Of a DNA stretch of 64,000 nucleotides, positions 25,528-34,918 are shown in pieces. This DNA comes from JABDBL01 sp963845445 (lineage in GTDB: Bacteria > Cyanobacteriota > Vampirovibrionia > Obscuribacterales > Obscuribacteraceae). The notes beneath the pieces are model-generated. The model had not been told where the DNA came from. It did no database searches and saw only the letters and a program-made list of their open reading frames with translations. Where the stretch lies: NCBI GenBank assembly GCA_963845445.1, contig CAWJSE010000003.1:496001-560000 (forward strand), written 5' to 3'. Both the position numbers and the translations under genes were made by a program. Numbering within the stretch: position 1 is the first letter of the stretch; the number at the start of each line of letters is the position of its first letter.

Positions 25528-27407
25528 AAATATGAAGAGGCTAGCTTATAGACTTCACTAGCTTCATTGAATCTCCCCAGCGACTTTAAAGCCTGAGCCC
25601 AGCTTTCATATATGTCGCTATCGTGAGGATTCATTTTTGCAGCATCTTTGAATTTTTCCAAGGCTAATTCATGAAAACCCAAATAAGCCAGCGCACGGGC
25701 CCACGATAGGAATAGTTCGGCTTCAACATTTCCCAATTTAGAGGTTTCTTGAAAAATTTCATCAGCACGAGCAAAGTCTCCTTGCGACATATAAATTTGT
25801 CCAAGGATTGTGCGAGCTTCAACATTGCTTGGAATCTCTTTAGTTATGTCTAAGACAATCGCCAACGCCTCAGAATATGAGCTCATTTTTTGATAGGCAC
25901 GTGCTAATAAAATCCTGGATTCTATATCCTGAGGTTTTAACCCTTGGATTTTAATTGCGTGTGCAAGGGCCTGCTCGATCTGCGCGCTTTCCAGTAATTG
26001 TACTATGCAGTCTTTATTGGCTCTGAGACAATTCGGGTCGATCTTCAGTGCCTGCGCGTAATCACTAGCAGCTAATTGCGCTTTACCTGCGGCTTCATAA
26101 CTACTAGCTCTATGCATATAAGCAATGGTTAATTTGCTGTCAATCTCTAGAGCCTTGTTGAAGTATTCGTTAGCCTGGTCATATTGGCTCTGCAGCAGCA
26201 AGCCTACGCCCAGTGCGTCCAGAGAAAGAGATATTAGCTCTTTATTATCACCATTGTCTGATGAAATTATCTTTTCTAACTCTATCCTGGCTTCATCATA
26301 ATTTTTACAAGCTAAAAACGCATAACTGAGCCATAACAATCTCTGCCGGTAAAAGGGATTATTTTCGGCGTTGGTAGCCTCCTCCATACCCAAAGCTTTA
26401 GTCAATTTTGCCAGCGCATCATCATATTTGCCTAAGCAGAGCAAAGAAAGGCCACCGTAAAAGATCGCTTCCAAGTTAGCTGGATTATTTCTTACTATTT
26501 GCTCAAATTTATTCACCGCTAAGTCATATTCACGCAGGGCTATAAGCACTAGTCCAAGGTTTGTTTGAGAGAGCACCTCGGAGGGTGCTATCTCCTGAGC
26601 CTGCAATAAAAATTCGTATGCAGATTCCCATTGCTTTGTTTTGGCTTGAATCGCAGCTAAATTATTATAAGCAGAAGCTCTTTCATAAGCAGACATATCA
26701 GAATTTTTCAGGGCTTCGTTATAATGGAATTCAGCTGTTTCGATTTTCTCCATGGCGGCAAATATATTTGCTAGATTTAGATGAGCAATAGCTAAATCCG
26801 GTTTGAGTTTGCATGCTCGCTGAAAAGACACAATCGCTTCGCTTTCTTGCCCTATTCCATAATAATAAATTCCCAATTCATTGTGGGCATGAGCAAAACC
26901 AGGCTCTAAATTTATTACTTGATCCAAATATTGTTTGTATTCTGAACTTTGACCCAATGCCTTGCTTGTCAAACTAGAATAATAGAGAGGAAGAAGCAAG
27001 GAAGAGTCTAATTTCGTTGCTAATTTAAACTGCCCTAAAGCTCCCTTTAGATTGCCCATTTGATAAAGGGTCAGTCCCCAATAAAAATGTCCTAAAGCAA
27101 AATCAGATTTAAGTTCGCATGCCTCTCTAAAGGCTGGCATAGCTCCATCCAATTGACCCTTCTTTAGCAAGGCCAGTCCCAATTGATAATGAGCATCTGC
27201 CTCCCCGGTATTTAGGGCTAATGAGGCACGCAGGTGTTTTTCTGCCTCTTCCAAATTACCCATGAGCAAAGACAGCTTACCTATTTCGAGTAACACGCTG
27301 GGATCAGAAGCTTGGACAGCAGCTACACGGCTAATAACACCTTGAGCCTCTTCAAAGTGATTTTCTTGTATCAAGGCAACTATTTGTTTAATTAGTTGAG
27401 AAGACAC
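25524..27407 (-). CDS. TPR-repeat protein
   Basis: 627 residues made up almost entirely of tetratricopeptide repeats of about 34 residues (LGLALLKKGQLDGAMPAFREA and LGIYYYGIGQESEAIVSFQR are typical), roughly 17 in all, without a signal peptide or membrane helix. It should be a cytosolic scaffold. Its stop overlaps the start of the histidine kinase, so it may control that kinase or tether it to something; this is inference from position. Confidence 0.9.
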   Translation of the reverse strand: MSSQLIKQIVALIQENHFEEAQGVISRVAAVQASDPSVLLEIGKLSLLMGNLEEAEKHLRASLALNTGEADAHYQLGLALLKKGQLDGAMPAFREACELKSDFALGHFYWGLTLYQMGNLKGALGQFKLATKLDSSLLLPLYYSSLTSKALGQSSEYKQYLDQVINLEPGFAHAHNELGIYYYGIGQESEAIVSFQRACKLKPDLAIAHLNLANIFAAMEKIETAEFHYNEALKNSDMSAYERASAYNNLAAIQAKTKQWESAYEFLLQAQEIAPSEVLSQTNLGLVLIALREYDLAVNKFEQIVRNNPANLEAIFYGGLSLLCLGKYDDALAKLTKALGMEEATNAENNPFYRQRLLWLSYAFLACKNYDEARIELEKIISSDNGDNKELISLSLDALGVGLLLQSQYDQANEYFNKALEIDSKLTIAYMHRASSYEAAGKAQLAASDYAQALKIDPNCLRANKDCIVQLLESAQIEQALAHAIKIQGLKPQDIESRILLARAYQKMSSYSEALAIVLDITKEIPSNVEARTILGQIYMSQGDFARADEIFQETSKLGNVEAELFLSWARALAYLGFHELALEKFKDAAKMNPHDSDIYESWAQALKSLGRFNEASEVYKLASSYL

Positions 27408-27473
27408 GAATGATGTTACCCTCGAATTATTTACTGCTTGTCCGATATACCTAAGTGGACAAATAACATTTTC

Positions 27474-28603
27474 TCAAAAGCGAGAGAATGCTGCTAGTAC
27501 GGCCACACAGATGACAAGCTGCACAAGCCAAAAACCAAGCACTACTTGCCATTCAGTTATTCCCTTTTCAGCTAATAAAACTTCGAAGTGGTGATGCAAA
27601 GGAGACATGCGAAAAATACGCTTGCCCTCGCCGGGCAATTTATGAGTCAGTTTATATATAGCGAGAGATATATGATTCATCGGCACAGCTGGCGAATATG
27701 GCTTGGTCAATTTGAAAACCGAAACCTGGAGGATCACCGACAGACTCTCTAATATGTAAATCAAAGCTAAAGGAATAAACCAAATAGTCAAGCCGCCGGA
27801 TAATACTAAAGCCCCCAGCAACCCTCCCAGGAAGAGGCTACCGACATCTCCCATAAAAATTTTGGCTGGATAACAATTGAACAATAAGAAGGCGGACAAT
27901 GCCCCCGCACAAGCAATAGCCAGCAAAGCTAGAGATAGATTATTTGTTTTTATTAACATAAGCGAAAGACTCAAAAAGATGGGCACAGCGATACCAGTCG
28001 CTAGTCCATCCATACCATCATTTAAATTAACGGAATTCGTAGTAGAGGCAATCATACACATAGCCAGAACAATAAATACTAAATTAGGCAAAGTAAAAAC
28101 ATGAGCGGTTGATAGACCTGCGCTGGTAACAAAAGATGATATGGAGACAATCAAATCTTTAGCCTGGGGTTGAATATATAGCAAAAGAAACCCAAACAAA
28201 GCACCTAGCAACATTTCAATCAAAAGACGCCGAGAGGCTGAAAGACCTCTATTAGTCCGGTTCATAAACTTAGCCAGATCATCAGTTAAGCCAAGTAAGC
28301 CACAAGCTGCCGCTAATATTGCTATTGCTATGACAGTCATGCTGACATGGTAAGTCAAAATAGAAATTAAAAAGGACTAGTACAAACAACCAAAAGGAAT
28401 ATAACACCGCCTGTGGTTGGTGTTTTGGCTTTCACGGCGTGAGAAGCCGGGCCCTCATCACGTATGAATTGTCCAAGCTGTAAGCGCTTGAGCCAATTAA
28501 TATAAAACGGCAAGAGCAAAGCTGTCAAAAGAAACGCAAAACCAAAAGGCACAATGAAATAAAGGAACGGCTTACTGCTTAAATTGGATAAATCAAAAAA
28601 CAA
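27474..28603 (-). pseudogene. mraY: MraY, phospho-N-acetylmuramoyl-pentapeptide transferase; frame broken by one base
   Basis: MraY makes lipid I, the first membrane step of peptidoglycan synthesis. The first frame (28603 to 28367) carries the N-terminal helix and KTPTTGGVIFLL. The second (28358 to 27474) carries LTDDLAK, NLNDGMDGLATG, FMGDVGSLFLGG and PLHHHFE, covering all the catalytic motifs. Between them, TTTTT on the minus strand (28369-28373) needs one more T to join the frames; the bridging residues would then read SPFLISILTYHV, a normal MraY helix. Because the gene is essential, an indel error is the likeliest cause. It is not part of a mur cluster; the DprA-like gene lies just upstream and the TPR gene just downstream. 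Confidence 0.9.
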
Positions 28604-28609
28604 ATTGAC

Positions 28610-29128
28610 TCAATCTAGATAGAAGCTAGTAACAATCTTACGTTTATCTTTGGAATAACTGACCGATTCAAGTAACGTGTGACTGGTGTGATAAAGAAAA
28701 CAAATAATTTGCTGAGAGCGATCAATGATTTCATGATTGCAAATCCGACTGGCATCTGCCAAAGTCATAGACCGGCGTTCAGGATATTCAACAATGTTTT
28801 TGATGCCAATTAAAAGATCTTGCACCTCGGAGGGCTGCTGACTGATTGTTTGGGGTAGAATAATTTCTAAGCGATCGGGATTAGCTCTTTGAGCCCCACG
28901 TATTACTGCCATATTAGTACCATTAGCACCGCCGCTGGTGACAACCTGATTGCCTGACAGTACTAATGCATAGCTTAGCATTTCGACTAATTGCTGGTGC
29001 GTTAATGGCAAATTACGCGTACCGATAATAGCCACACGTCGAGGTCCAGACTGTTGAATTAATAATAACTCTTGGGCTAATTCATCAACGCTTGGAATAG
29101 TGGCTGCACTAGATTCAATTGGTACCAT
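28610..29128 (-). CDS. Short DprA-like protein (SLOG-type Rossmann fold)
   Basis: 172 residues of a stand-alone DprA-like domain: RRVAIIGTRNLPLTHQQLVE, SGNQVVTSGGANGTN and RLEIILPQTISQQP match the nucleotide-binding Rossmann fold of DprA, but the protein is far shorter than DprA and lacks the N-terminal and C-terminal domains. Very similar short proteins are conserved in Cyanobacteria and are annotated there as DNA recombination-mediator protein A. DNA binding is not demonstrated for this short form. It is divergent from pcrA/uvrD, so a link with DNA repair is reasonable but unproven. Confidence 0.8.
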   Translation of the reverse strand: MVPIESSAATIPSVDELAQELLLIQQSGPRRVAIIGTRNLPLTHQQLVEMLSYALVLSGNQVVTSGGANGTNMAVIRGAQRANPDRLEIILPQTISQQPSEVQDLLIGIKNIVEYPERRSMTLADASRICNHEIIDRSQQIICFLYHTSHTLLESVSYSKDKRKIVTSFYLD

Positions 29129-29397
29129 AAATTTGACCGTAACTTTAGCTAAACTGTTTTAAGAGACCTGACGAGCTACTTAGAATAAATTTCATAATAA
29201 CCTTAAAGAAGTCTACAGTTTAGTTAAACAAAATGCTTCTAGAAGTAACAGAACTTGTACTTTTGATTACTATTGGAAACTATTTTTATGCAATACTGCT
29301 TGTTTGGAATATTGCTATCCTAAACCTGTAGAATAATAACATGGATTTTAGCTTTGCCTGAAAGCGGGGGCTAGAATTAGAATGAAGAAGAAAAAAG

Positions 29398-31872
29398 ATG
29401 AACCAAAGCTTGGAGACAAGCAAGAATCTACTTGCTCGACTAAATAAAGAACAAACCGAAGCAGTCACACAGGGTTTCGGTCCTTCGCTGATTATAGCCG
29501 GCGCAGGAAGTGGAAAAACCACGGTACTTACCCGCCGGATTGTTTATTTATTATCCGACTTGAATCAAGACCCCTACTCCATTTTAGCTGTCACTTTTAC
29601 CAATAAAGCGGCTGGCGAAATGAAACAACGTATACAAATCCTTTTAGGGGAAGGACGGACCAGAAGTTTGACCATTGGGACTTTTCACAGCATTTGTGCC
29701 CGCCTTTTAAGACAAGAAATCCCACTGTACAAAACCCAGGAGGGCTGGCGTTGGAGCCCCAATTTTGTTATCTATGATGAAACCGACAGTGTGAATGTAG
29801 TCAAATCGGAAATCGCTAAGCTTAACCTGGACGATAAAGTTTACCCTGCCCGGCAGATCAAACACGCCATTTCGTCGCTCAAAAACGACGGTATTACGCA
29901 CAGTCTGTTTACCAACGAAGCTAAAACTCACCGTGAAAGTCGCCTTGCTCAAATATATGTCAATTACCAAAATGCCTTGGCAAATAATAATGCGCTCGAT
30001 TTTGACGATTTGATTCTTGTATTCAACGAATTATTGCGCTCCAATCCCGCTGTATTACAAAGAGAGCACGAGCGTTTCCGTCACATTCTGGTTGACGAAT
30101 TCCAAGACACTAACAAATCTCAATACGATCTCATTCGGATGCTGGCCAGTGGGTCAGTCGCTGATCATAAAGTCAGCGAGCAAGAGCGTAGTTTGATGGT
30201 TGTGGGCGACGTAGATCAGTCAATTTATTCTTGGCGAAAAGCCGATTTCCGCATAATTCTTGGCTTTCAAAACGATTTTTCTAATTCAAGATATATAAAA
30301 CTAGAAGAAAATTATCGCTCGACCTCTACAATTTTAGAGGTGGCTAATAGCATCATAGTCAACAATACCGAAAGACTGGAAAAGGTTTTGCGCTGCAATC
30401 GGGGCGAAGGGGCAAAAGTGCAAGCCTATGAAGCAAACGATGAAATAGATGAAGCCTATTACGTTGCAGAAGAAATTAAACGCCTGCAAGCACGCGGTAA
30501 GAGTCTCTCAGAAATAGCCATTCTTTACAGAACCAATTCTCAAAGTCGCGCCATTGAAGAAATACTTATTCGCAACAATATTCCCTATACCCTTGTGGGT
30601 TCTACTCGTTTCTATGAAAGGCAAGAAATTAAAGATACACTGGCATACTTGAAACTTATTTATAATGACAAAGATAGCCAGGCTTTCTTGCGTATTGTTA
30701 ACGTGCCTAGACGCGGCATTGGTAAAACTTCTCTTGAGAGACTATATGAATATGCAATTGAAAATGACATGGGCTTGGTCCAAGCTTGCTTGCAGTGCGA
30801 CGATGCAGGCAATATACCTAACAAAGCCCGACAATCATTGAAAGAATTTGCTTTATTGATCAAGCGTTGGCAAGCTATTGCTGCCACCAGCCCTGTGTCT
30901 GAGCTTTTATCATTAGTTTTGAAAGAGAGCAAATACCTTGATACTTTGCAAGAAGAAGCCAGATCAACCAAAGATGAGATTATTTTGGGCCGTATAGAAA
31001 ACATTCAAGAACTTATGGCAGTCGCAGCCGAATTTGAAGCTATTGCTGACGAGAGCTCTTTAGATGCCTTTTTAACCAGAATTTCATTGGTTAGCGACCT
31101 CGATAGTATCAAAGAAGATGGTGACGCAATCACTTTAATGACCTTGCATTCAGCAAAAGGTCTTGAATTTGCCATTGTTTTCCTTATGGGTTTAGAAGAA
31201 GGTTTATTCCCTCATATACGTTCTTTAGACTCTCCCACTGCCTTAGAAGAAGAGCGCAGATTGATGTATGTGGGCGTGACCAGAGCAGCCGATCTTCTTT
31301 ATATGACCCTAGCCAGACGCAGAATGATACCGGGTCGCTTTGGTAGTAGTAGTGGCGGCTTTACTAGTAATTTCACTACTCCCAGTAGATTTCTAAAAGA
31401 GATTGACTCAAAGTTGTTAATTGGTTTTTATCCGCAAGCAGATGTTGAAACCCGCTATAGCAGTGAACCCCAGTCCGGATTTAAGTCCGGATCCAACCCT
31501 GGTTTGGCACAAATAATGCCCTATTCCAAAACGAGCGACAATAGCAATCTACGTGTCTTCCCCTATGGACAGCAAGCCTCTAACAGCACCAGTAATAGTG
31601 CAGCTAGCAACACTGCCAAAAGAGCAATGCGAATGTCATCTATTGCTGGTGGTGGCAACACCAATCAAGGTTATGTTGATAATGTTACCAACGAAGGCTA
31701 CGAATTATTAAAAGTTGGTGATCTAGTACAACACAATAAATTTGGTATAGGCGAGGTTGTGCAAGTTATTGGAGACAAAGGCAAAGAGCTTTACAACGTT
31801 AATTTTAAAGACGCCGGCAAGCGTTTGCTTGATCCACGCTTTGCCAAGTTGACCAAGCTTTCAGAGCAATAA
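29398..31872 (+). CDS. pcrA: UvrD/PcrA-type superfamily 1 DNA helicase
   Basis: 824 residues with the helicase motifs of UvrD/PcrA in order: Q motif LNKEQTEAV, Walker A AGAGSGKT, TFTNKAAGEMKQR, Walker B DEFQDTN, VGDVDQSIYSWR, LEENYRS, then TLHSAKGLEF and VGVTRAADLLY. A Ser/Asn-rich linker and a C-terminal Tudor-like KVGDLVQHNKFGIGEVVQV segment are as in PcrA, where this end contacts RNA polymerase. The enzyme unwinds DNA in excision repair, recombination control and rolling-circle replication. The start ATG follows a purine-rich tract. It is divergent from the DprA-like gene. Confidence 0.95.
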   Translation: MNQSLETSKNLLARLNKEQTEAVTQGFGPSLIIAGAGSGKTTVLTRRIVYLLSDLNQDPYSILAVTFTNKAAGEMKQRIQILLGEGRTRSLTIGTFHSICARLLRQEIPLYKTQEGWRWSPNFVIYDETDSVNVVKSEIAKLNLDDKVYPARQIKHAISSLKNDGITHSLFTNEAKTHRESRLAQIYVNYQNALANNNALDFDDLILVFNELLRSNPAVLQREHERFRHILVDEFQDTNKSQYDLIRMLASGSVADHKVSEQERSLMVVGDVDQSIYSWRKADFRIILGFQNDFSNSRYIKLEENYRSTSTILEVANSIIVNNTERLEKVLRCNRGEGAKVQAYEANDEIDEAYYVAEEIKRLQARGKSLSEIAILYRTNSQSRAIEEILIRNNIPYTLVGSTRFYERQEIKDTLAYLKLIYNDKDSQAFLRIVNVPRRGIGKTSLERLYEYAIENDMGLVQACLQCDDAGNIPNKARQSLKEFALLIKRWQAIAATSPVSELLSLVLKESKYLDTLQEEARSTKDEIILGRIENIQELMAVAAEFEAIADESSLDAFLTRISLVSDLDSIKEDGDAITLMTLHSAKGLEFAIVFLMGLEEGLFPHIRSLDSPTALEEERRLMYVGVTRAADLLYMTLARRRMIPGRFGSSSGGFTSNFTTPSRFLKEIDSKLLIGFYPQADVETRYSSEPQSGFKSGSNPGLAQIMPYSKTSDNSNLRVFPYGQQASNSTSNSAASNTAKRAMRMSSIAGGGNTNQGYVDNVTNEGYELLKVGDLVQHNKFGIGEVVQVIGDKGKELYNVNFKDAGKRLLDPRFAKLTKLSEQ

Positions 31873-31934
31873 ATATCATAAAAATCATTTGGTAATCTGT
31901 ATATTCAGGCATAAATAAATCAGGAGGAAGGATT

Positions 31935-32393
31935 TTGACAGCTGAAAGAACTTTTGTGGCTATTAAGCCAGACGGCGTAGAGCGCAATTTAACCGGCGAA
32001 ATCATCCATAGATTTGAACGACGTGGACTAAAATTAGTCGGTCTCAAACTTATGGTTGTAGCTCCACAATTAGCCGAAACGCATTACGGCGAACACAAAG
32101 GCAAGCCTTTCTATGATGGATTGATCAAGCATATAACTTCAGGTCCGATAGTAGCAATGGTATTCGAAGGTAAAAATGCTATCGCAGCCGTAAGCCAAAC
32201 AGTGGGCGCCACCAATCCAGTCAACGCCCAACCGGGCACCATACGTGCCGATTTATGCACGGATATGGGACGCAATATTGTGCATCGTTCCGATAGTCCA
32301 GAAAGCGCCAAGCGCGAAATTGGAATCTTCTTTAAACCAGAAGAGTTAGTTTCTGACTGGACCAAATCTCTTGATCGCTGGGTATTTGAATAA
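31935..32393 (+). CDS. ndk: Nucleoside-diphosphate kinase
   Basis: Balances nucleoside triphosphate pools by passing phosphate through a histidine. The 152 residues include TFVAIKPDGVERNLTGEI, the active-site NIVHRSDS (phosphohistidine) and the family's GTIRADLC. The start is TTG 31935, preceded by a strong AGGAGGAAGGA site, and matches the N-terminus of other Ndk proteins (MTAERTF). It is 62 bases downstream of pcrA in the same direction. Confidence 0.96.
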   Translation: MTAERTFVAIKPDGVERNLTGEIIHRFERRGLKLVGLKLMVVAPQLAETHYGEHKGKPFYDGLIKHITSGPIVAMVFEGKNAIAAVSQTVGATNPVNAQPGTIRADLCTDMGRNIVHRSDSPESAKREIGIFFKPEELVSDWTKSLDRWVFE

Positions 32394-32426
32394 TACTTCG
32401 TTCTCAAGTGCGGACCGGAAGAACAA

Positions 32427-33409
32427 ATGAACCAAGATATTTTAAAGAAAATCGGCATTAAGGTTGGGCATTATACCGACGAGAGAAACCTTACAGGATT
32501 GACATGCTTCATTGCGGAGGCAGGCGCTCATATTGGTATTGATATCAGAGGATCTCACGCCGGGACTTTCAATACCCCAGCTTATGATCCTAAGTCAACC
32601 CTGGAATTGGCCTATAGCGTAGTGCTGTCCGGCGGGAGTCTTTATGGGTTGGAGTCGACATTTGGAATAATGCAATATTTGGAGGAAAATTCGATAGGTC
32701 GACGCTTTAGAGAGGGTATCATTCCCGAACTTACAGGAGCAGTTATTTATGACCTGGCCGTTGGAGATAGTAATGTTCGACCAAAAAGGAAGATGGATAC
32801 TATGCAGCACAACAAGCTACAGATATTAGCGTTGCTGAAGGAAGCGTTGGTGTTGGAACGGGAGCAACTGTGGGAAAATGGGCGGCGGGTGTCCCAATGA
32901 AGGGAGGATTCGGAACTGGTGTCACAATCCTCAGTGACAATATAATAGTTGCAGCTTTTGCAGCTACGAATGCAATTGGAGATATCATCAATCCCAAAAC
33001 GAAAACATTTTACTCTGAGTCAGGACAACAAAGTCTAATAAATAGCAGCTTCAACCTAAATACTAGTTGTTTAAATGGCTTAATTTCGGCTTCTCCTACT
33101 AATACAACGTTGGCTGTTGTGGCGACTAACGTACAGTTGCACAAAACTCAGCTAATGAAAGTCGCCGAACAAGCTCATAATGGTATGGCACGAGCTATTT
33201 ATCCTACCCATACAAGTTTGGATGGGGACGTTGTATTTGCACTTTCCTCTTTATCTGGGGAACAAAGAATTATCCTCGATATCAAACCCAGTACTCTTGT
33301 AGATTTAGTCAGTTTAGCAGCCGCAGACGCCTTAGTAAAAGCAATTAATAATAGTATCCTTCAAACCAAATCAATACCCGGATTCCCTGCTTATCAAGCC
33401 TCTATTTGA
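32427..33409 (+). pseudogene. P1/S58-family peptidase (DmpA-like); frame broken by one base
   Basis: S58 peptidases (L-aminopeptidase/D-esterase, beta-peptidyl aminopeptidase) mature by self-cleavage in front of a Ser/Thr nucleophile. The first frame (32427-32900) shows KVGHYTDERNLTGLT, SGGSLYGLES, the VGDSNVRP stretch and YDLAVGD. The second (to 33409) shows GVGTGATVGKW, MKGGFGTG (likely cleavage and nucleophile region) and FAATNAIGD. The run CCAAAAAGG at 32781-32789 with one more A joins the frames, giving RPKKEDGYYAAQQATD. All family landmarks are therefore present in one continuous protein of about 327 residues, and an indel error is likelier than decay. No signal peptide. Confidence 0.85.
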
Positions 33410-33680
33410 TATCGTACATTATCGGGAGATAGGGTGAATTTTAAAAAGGGTTGTCCATGCAATGCTGCATGTCATCGTTTTGCCATGCATATTTACTAAA
33501 CTTTCTTTGATCAACTGAATATCCAAAAAGTTCGCTTGCTTTCATGTCGGAAACTCAAGATAGCTATGAGTTTGTCCCGATTCATAATACGAACTTGAAG
33601 GTTAAGACACCCTGAGGTACACTAACCCTATGAGTCCAAAGGCTGCTCTCTGACGTTGTTAAATATCGGGAAGGATTATT

Positions 33681-34061
33681 ATGAAGAACAAAACAAGGAA
33701 GCAACTGGTTGTAGGCATTAGAACTGATTACGATCTATCAAAGGAATTTCTTCAGGCGTGGAAAGATGCAGAAAAAAGAAATCTTCGCAAAGGTCCGGTT
33801 TCTCATCTCTACTTTGATAGTCTTGATACGTTATGGAGAAAACTCACTCCTCGACGCACGGAGCTATTACAAGCTCTTCGGCAGAAAGGTCCTTTAAGCA
33901 TTAGAAAATTAGCTTTTTATTTGCAGAGGGACTACAAAAATGTGCGCATTGATATTACAGAGCTTAGCGATGTTGATTTGGTGAGAAAAACAGCCGAAGA
34001 TCTGTTTATGGTTCCTTGGGATTCCATCGATTTACAAATACCACTAGCACTTGCTTCATAA
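33681..34061 (+). CDS. HVO_A0114-type winged-helix protein (TumA-like antitoxin candidate)
   Basis: 126 residues with a winged-helix region (RRTELLQALRQKGPLSIRKL, then YKNVRIDITELSDVDLVRK) of the HVO_A0114 type. In many genomes such proteins are antitoxin partners of TumE toxins. Here none of the neighbouring frames resembles TumE; the 270 bases upstream contain only short open stretches. It is therefore an orphan regulator or the remnant of a toxin-antitoxin pair. ATG 33681 follows GGAAGGA. Confidence 0.68.
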   Translation: MKNKTRKQLVVGIRTDYDLSKEFLQAWKDAEKRNLRKGPVSHLYFDSLDTLWRKLTPRRTELLQALRQKGPLSIRKLAFYLQRDYKNVRIDITELSDVDLVRKTAEDLFMVPWDSIDLQIPLALAS

Positions 34062-34086
34062 TTTAGCATCCGTATTGAGCCTTTCT

Positions 34087-34845
34087 TTATTTAAGCTGAA
34101 ATAAAGTGGCACCATTTGAGCCTGACATTACTGTCGTTGGTAAATGTCCGTCCCATTTTTCGGCTTTTTTCAATTCTATGAGAGCCGGAGATTTTTCTAA
34201 AGCTTGTGTTTGTAAGCGAATTGATTCTGCTTGTGCTTGAGCATTGGCAACAGTAATATCGGCTTGCTTTTTGGCAGCATCTAACTCGTATTGCTTTTGC
34301 AATGATTGTTGTTCCATCACCTGCTTCTGGGCAATGGCGTCTTGAAGAATCTGAGGCAAACTGATATGCGTAACCGGGACATCGACTACATCAACTAAGT
34401 TTTTTAAATTGTCTCTTACCAGACTTAGAACTTGATTCTTGATACCATTGACGTTTTTGGTTACAGCATCAGCCTTGTATTGACTGATGATTTGACGAAA
34501 TGCTTCTTGCACTTGTGGATTAACAAGCGTGTCATAAACATCACCACGGTAGTTCTGAAACAGATTTAGTATCTGTCCTTCAGGAACTTTATAGAGCACT
34601 TTATATTCAATACTAATAGGTTGCTGGTCGGCCGTTAACGGCTCCGCTCTGCCACCGACTGTTGACTGCTGTATAGAATAAACGCGCACCGTCTCAGTTA
34701 AAGGATTGAGTCCGAATAAACCTGGTGGCAAAATATCTTTTTTTACCACTCCAAGTTCTACTTTGATACCGCGCTCACCGGGTTGAATAGTTCCACAACC
34801 GGCTAATAAGACGCTGCTTAGTAATAATGTTGAAATCTTTTTCAT
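34087..34845 (-). CDS. Prohibitin/SPFH-domain lipoprotein
   Basis: A lipobox (LLAGC) puts the diacylglyceryl cysteine at about residue 17. The rest is an SPFH/band 7 domain (IKVELGVVKKDILPPGLF, DQQPISIEYKVLYKV, VDVVDVPVTHISLP), followed by a coiled coil rich in Ala and Gln (EQQSLQKQYELDAAKKQADI, then AQAQAESIRL), as in prohibitins. SPFH proteins form membrane-attached rings. Unusually for the family, this one should face the periplasm as a lipoprotein. It stands alone, upstream of nothing on its strand. Confidence 0.88.
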   Translation of the reverse strand: MKKISTLLLSSVLLAGCGTIQPGERGIKVELGVVKKDILPPGLFGLNPLTETVRVYSIQQSTVGGRAEPLTADQQPISIEYKVLYKVPEGQILNLFQNYRGDVYDTLVNPQVQEAFRQIISQYKADAVTKNVNGIKNQVLSLVRDNLKNLVDVVDVPVTHISLPQILQDAIAQKQVMEQQSLQKQYELDAAKKQADITVANAQAQAESIRLQTQALEKSPALIELKKAEKWDGHLPTTVMSGSNGATLFQLK

Positions 34846-34918
34846 TCGTTTTCCTCTTTTGTGTCGGTAATTTAAGTATTTCCATTTAGAAATGGCTCAA
34901 GTCCCGGATAATAGCTCT

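Noticed and set aside
29381..29446. 21-codon leader-like ORF (MKKKKDEPKLG) overlapping the pcrA start
   Set aside because: It is the purine-rich ribosome site of pcrA read in another frame; no sign of attenuation.
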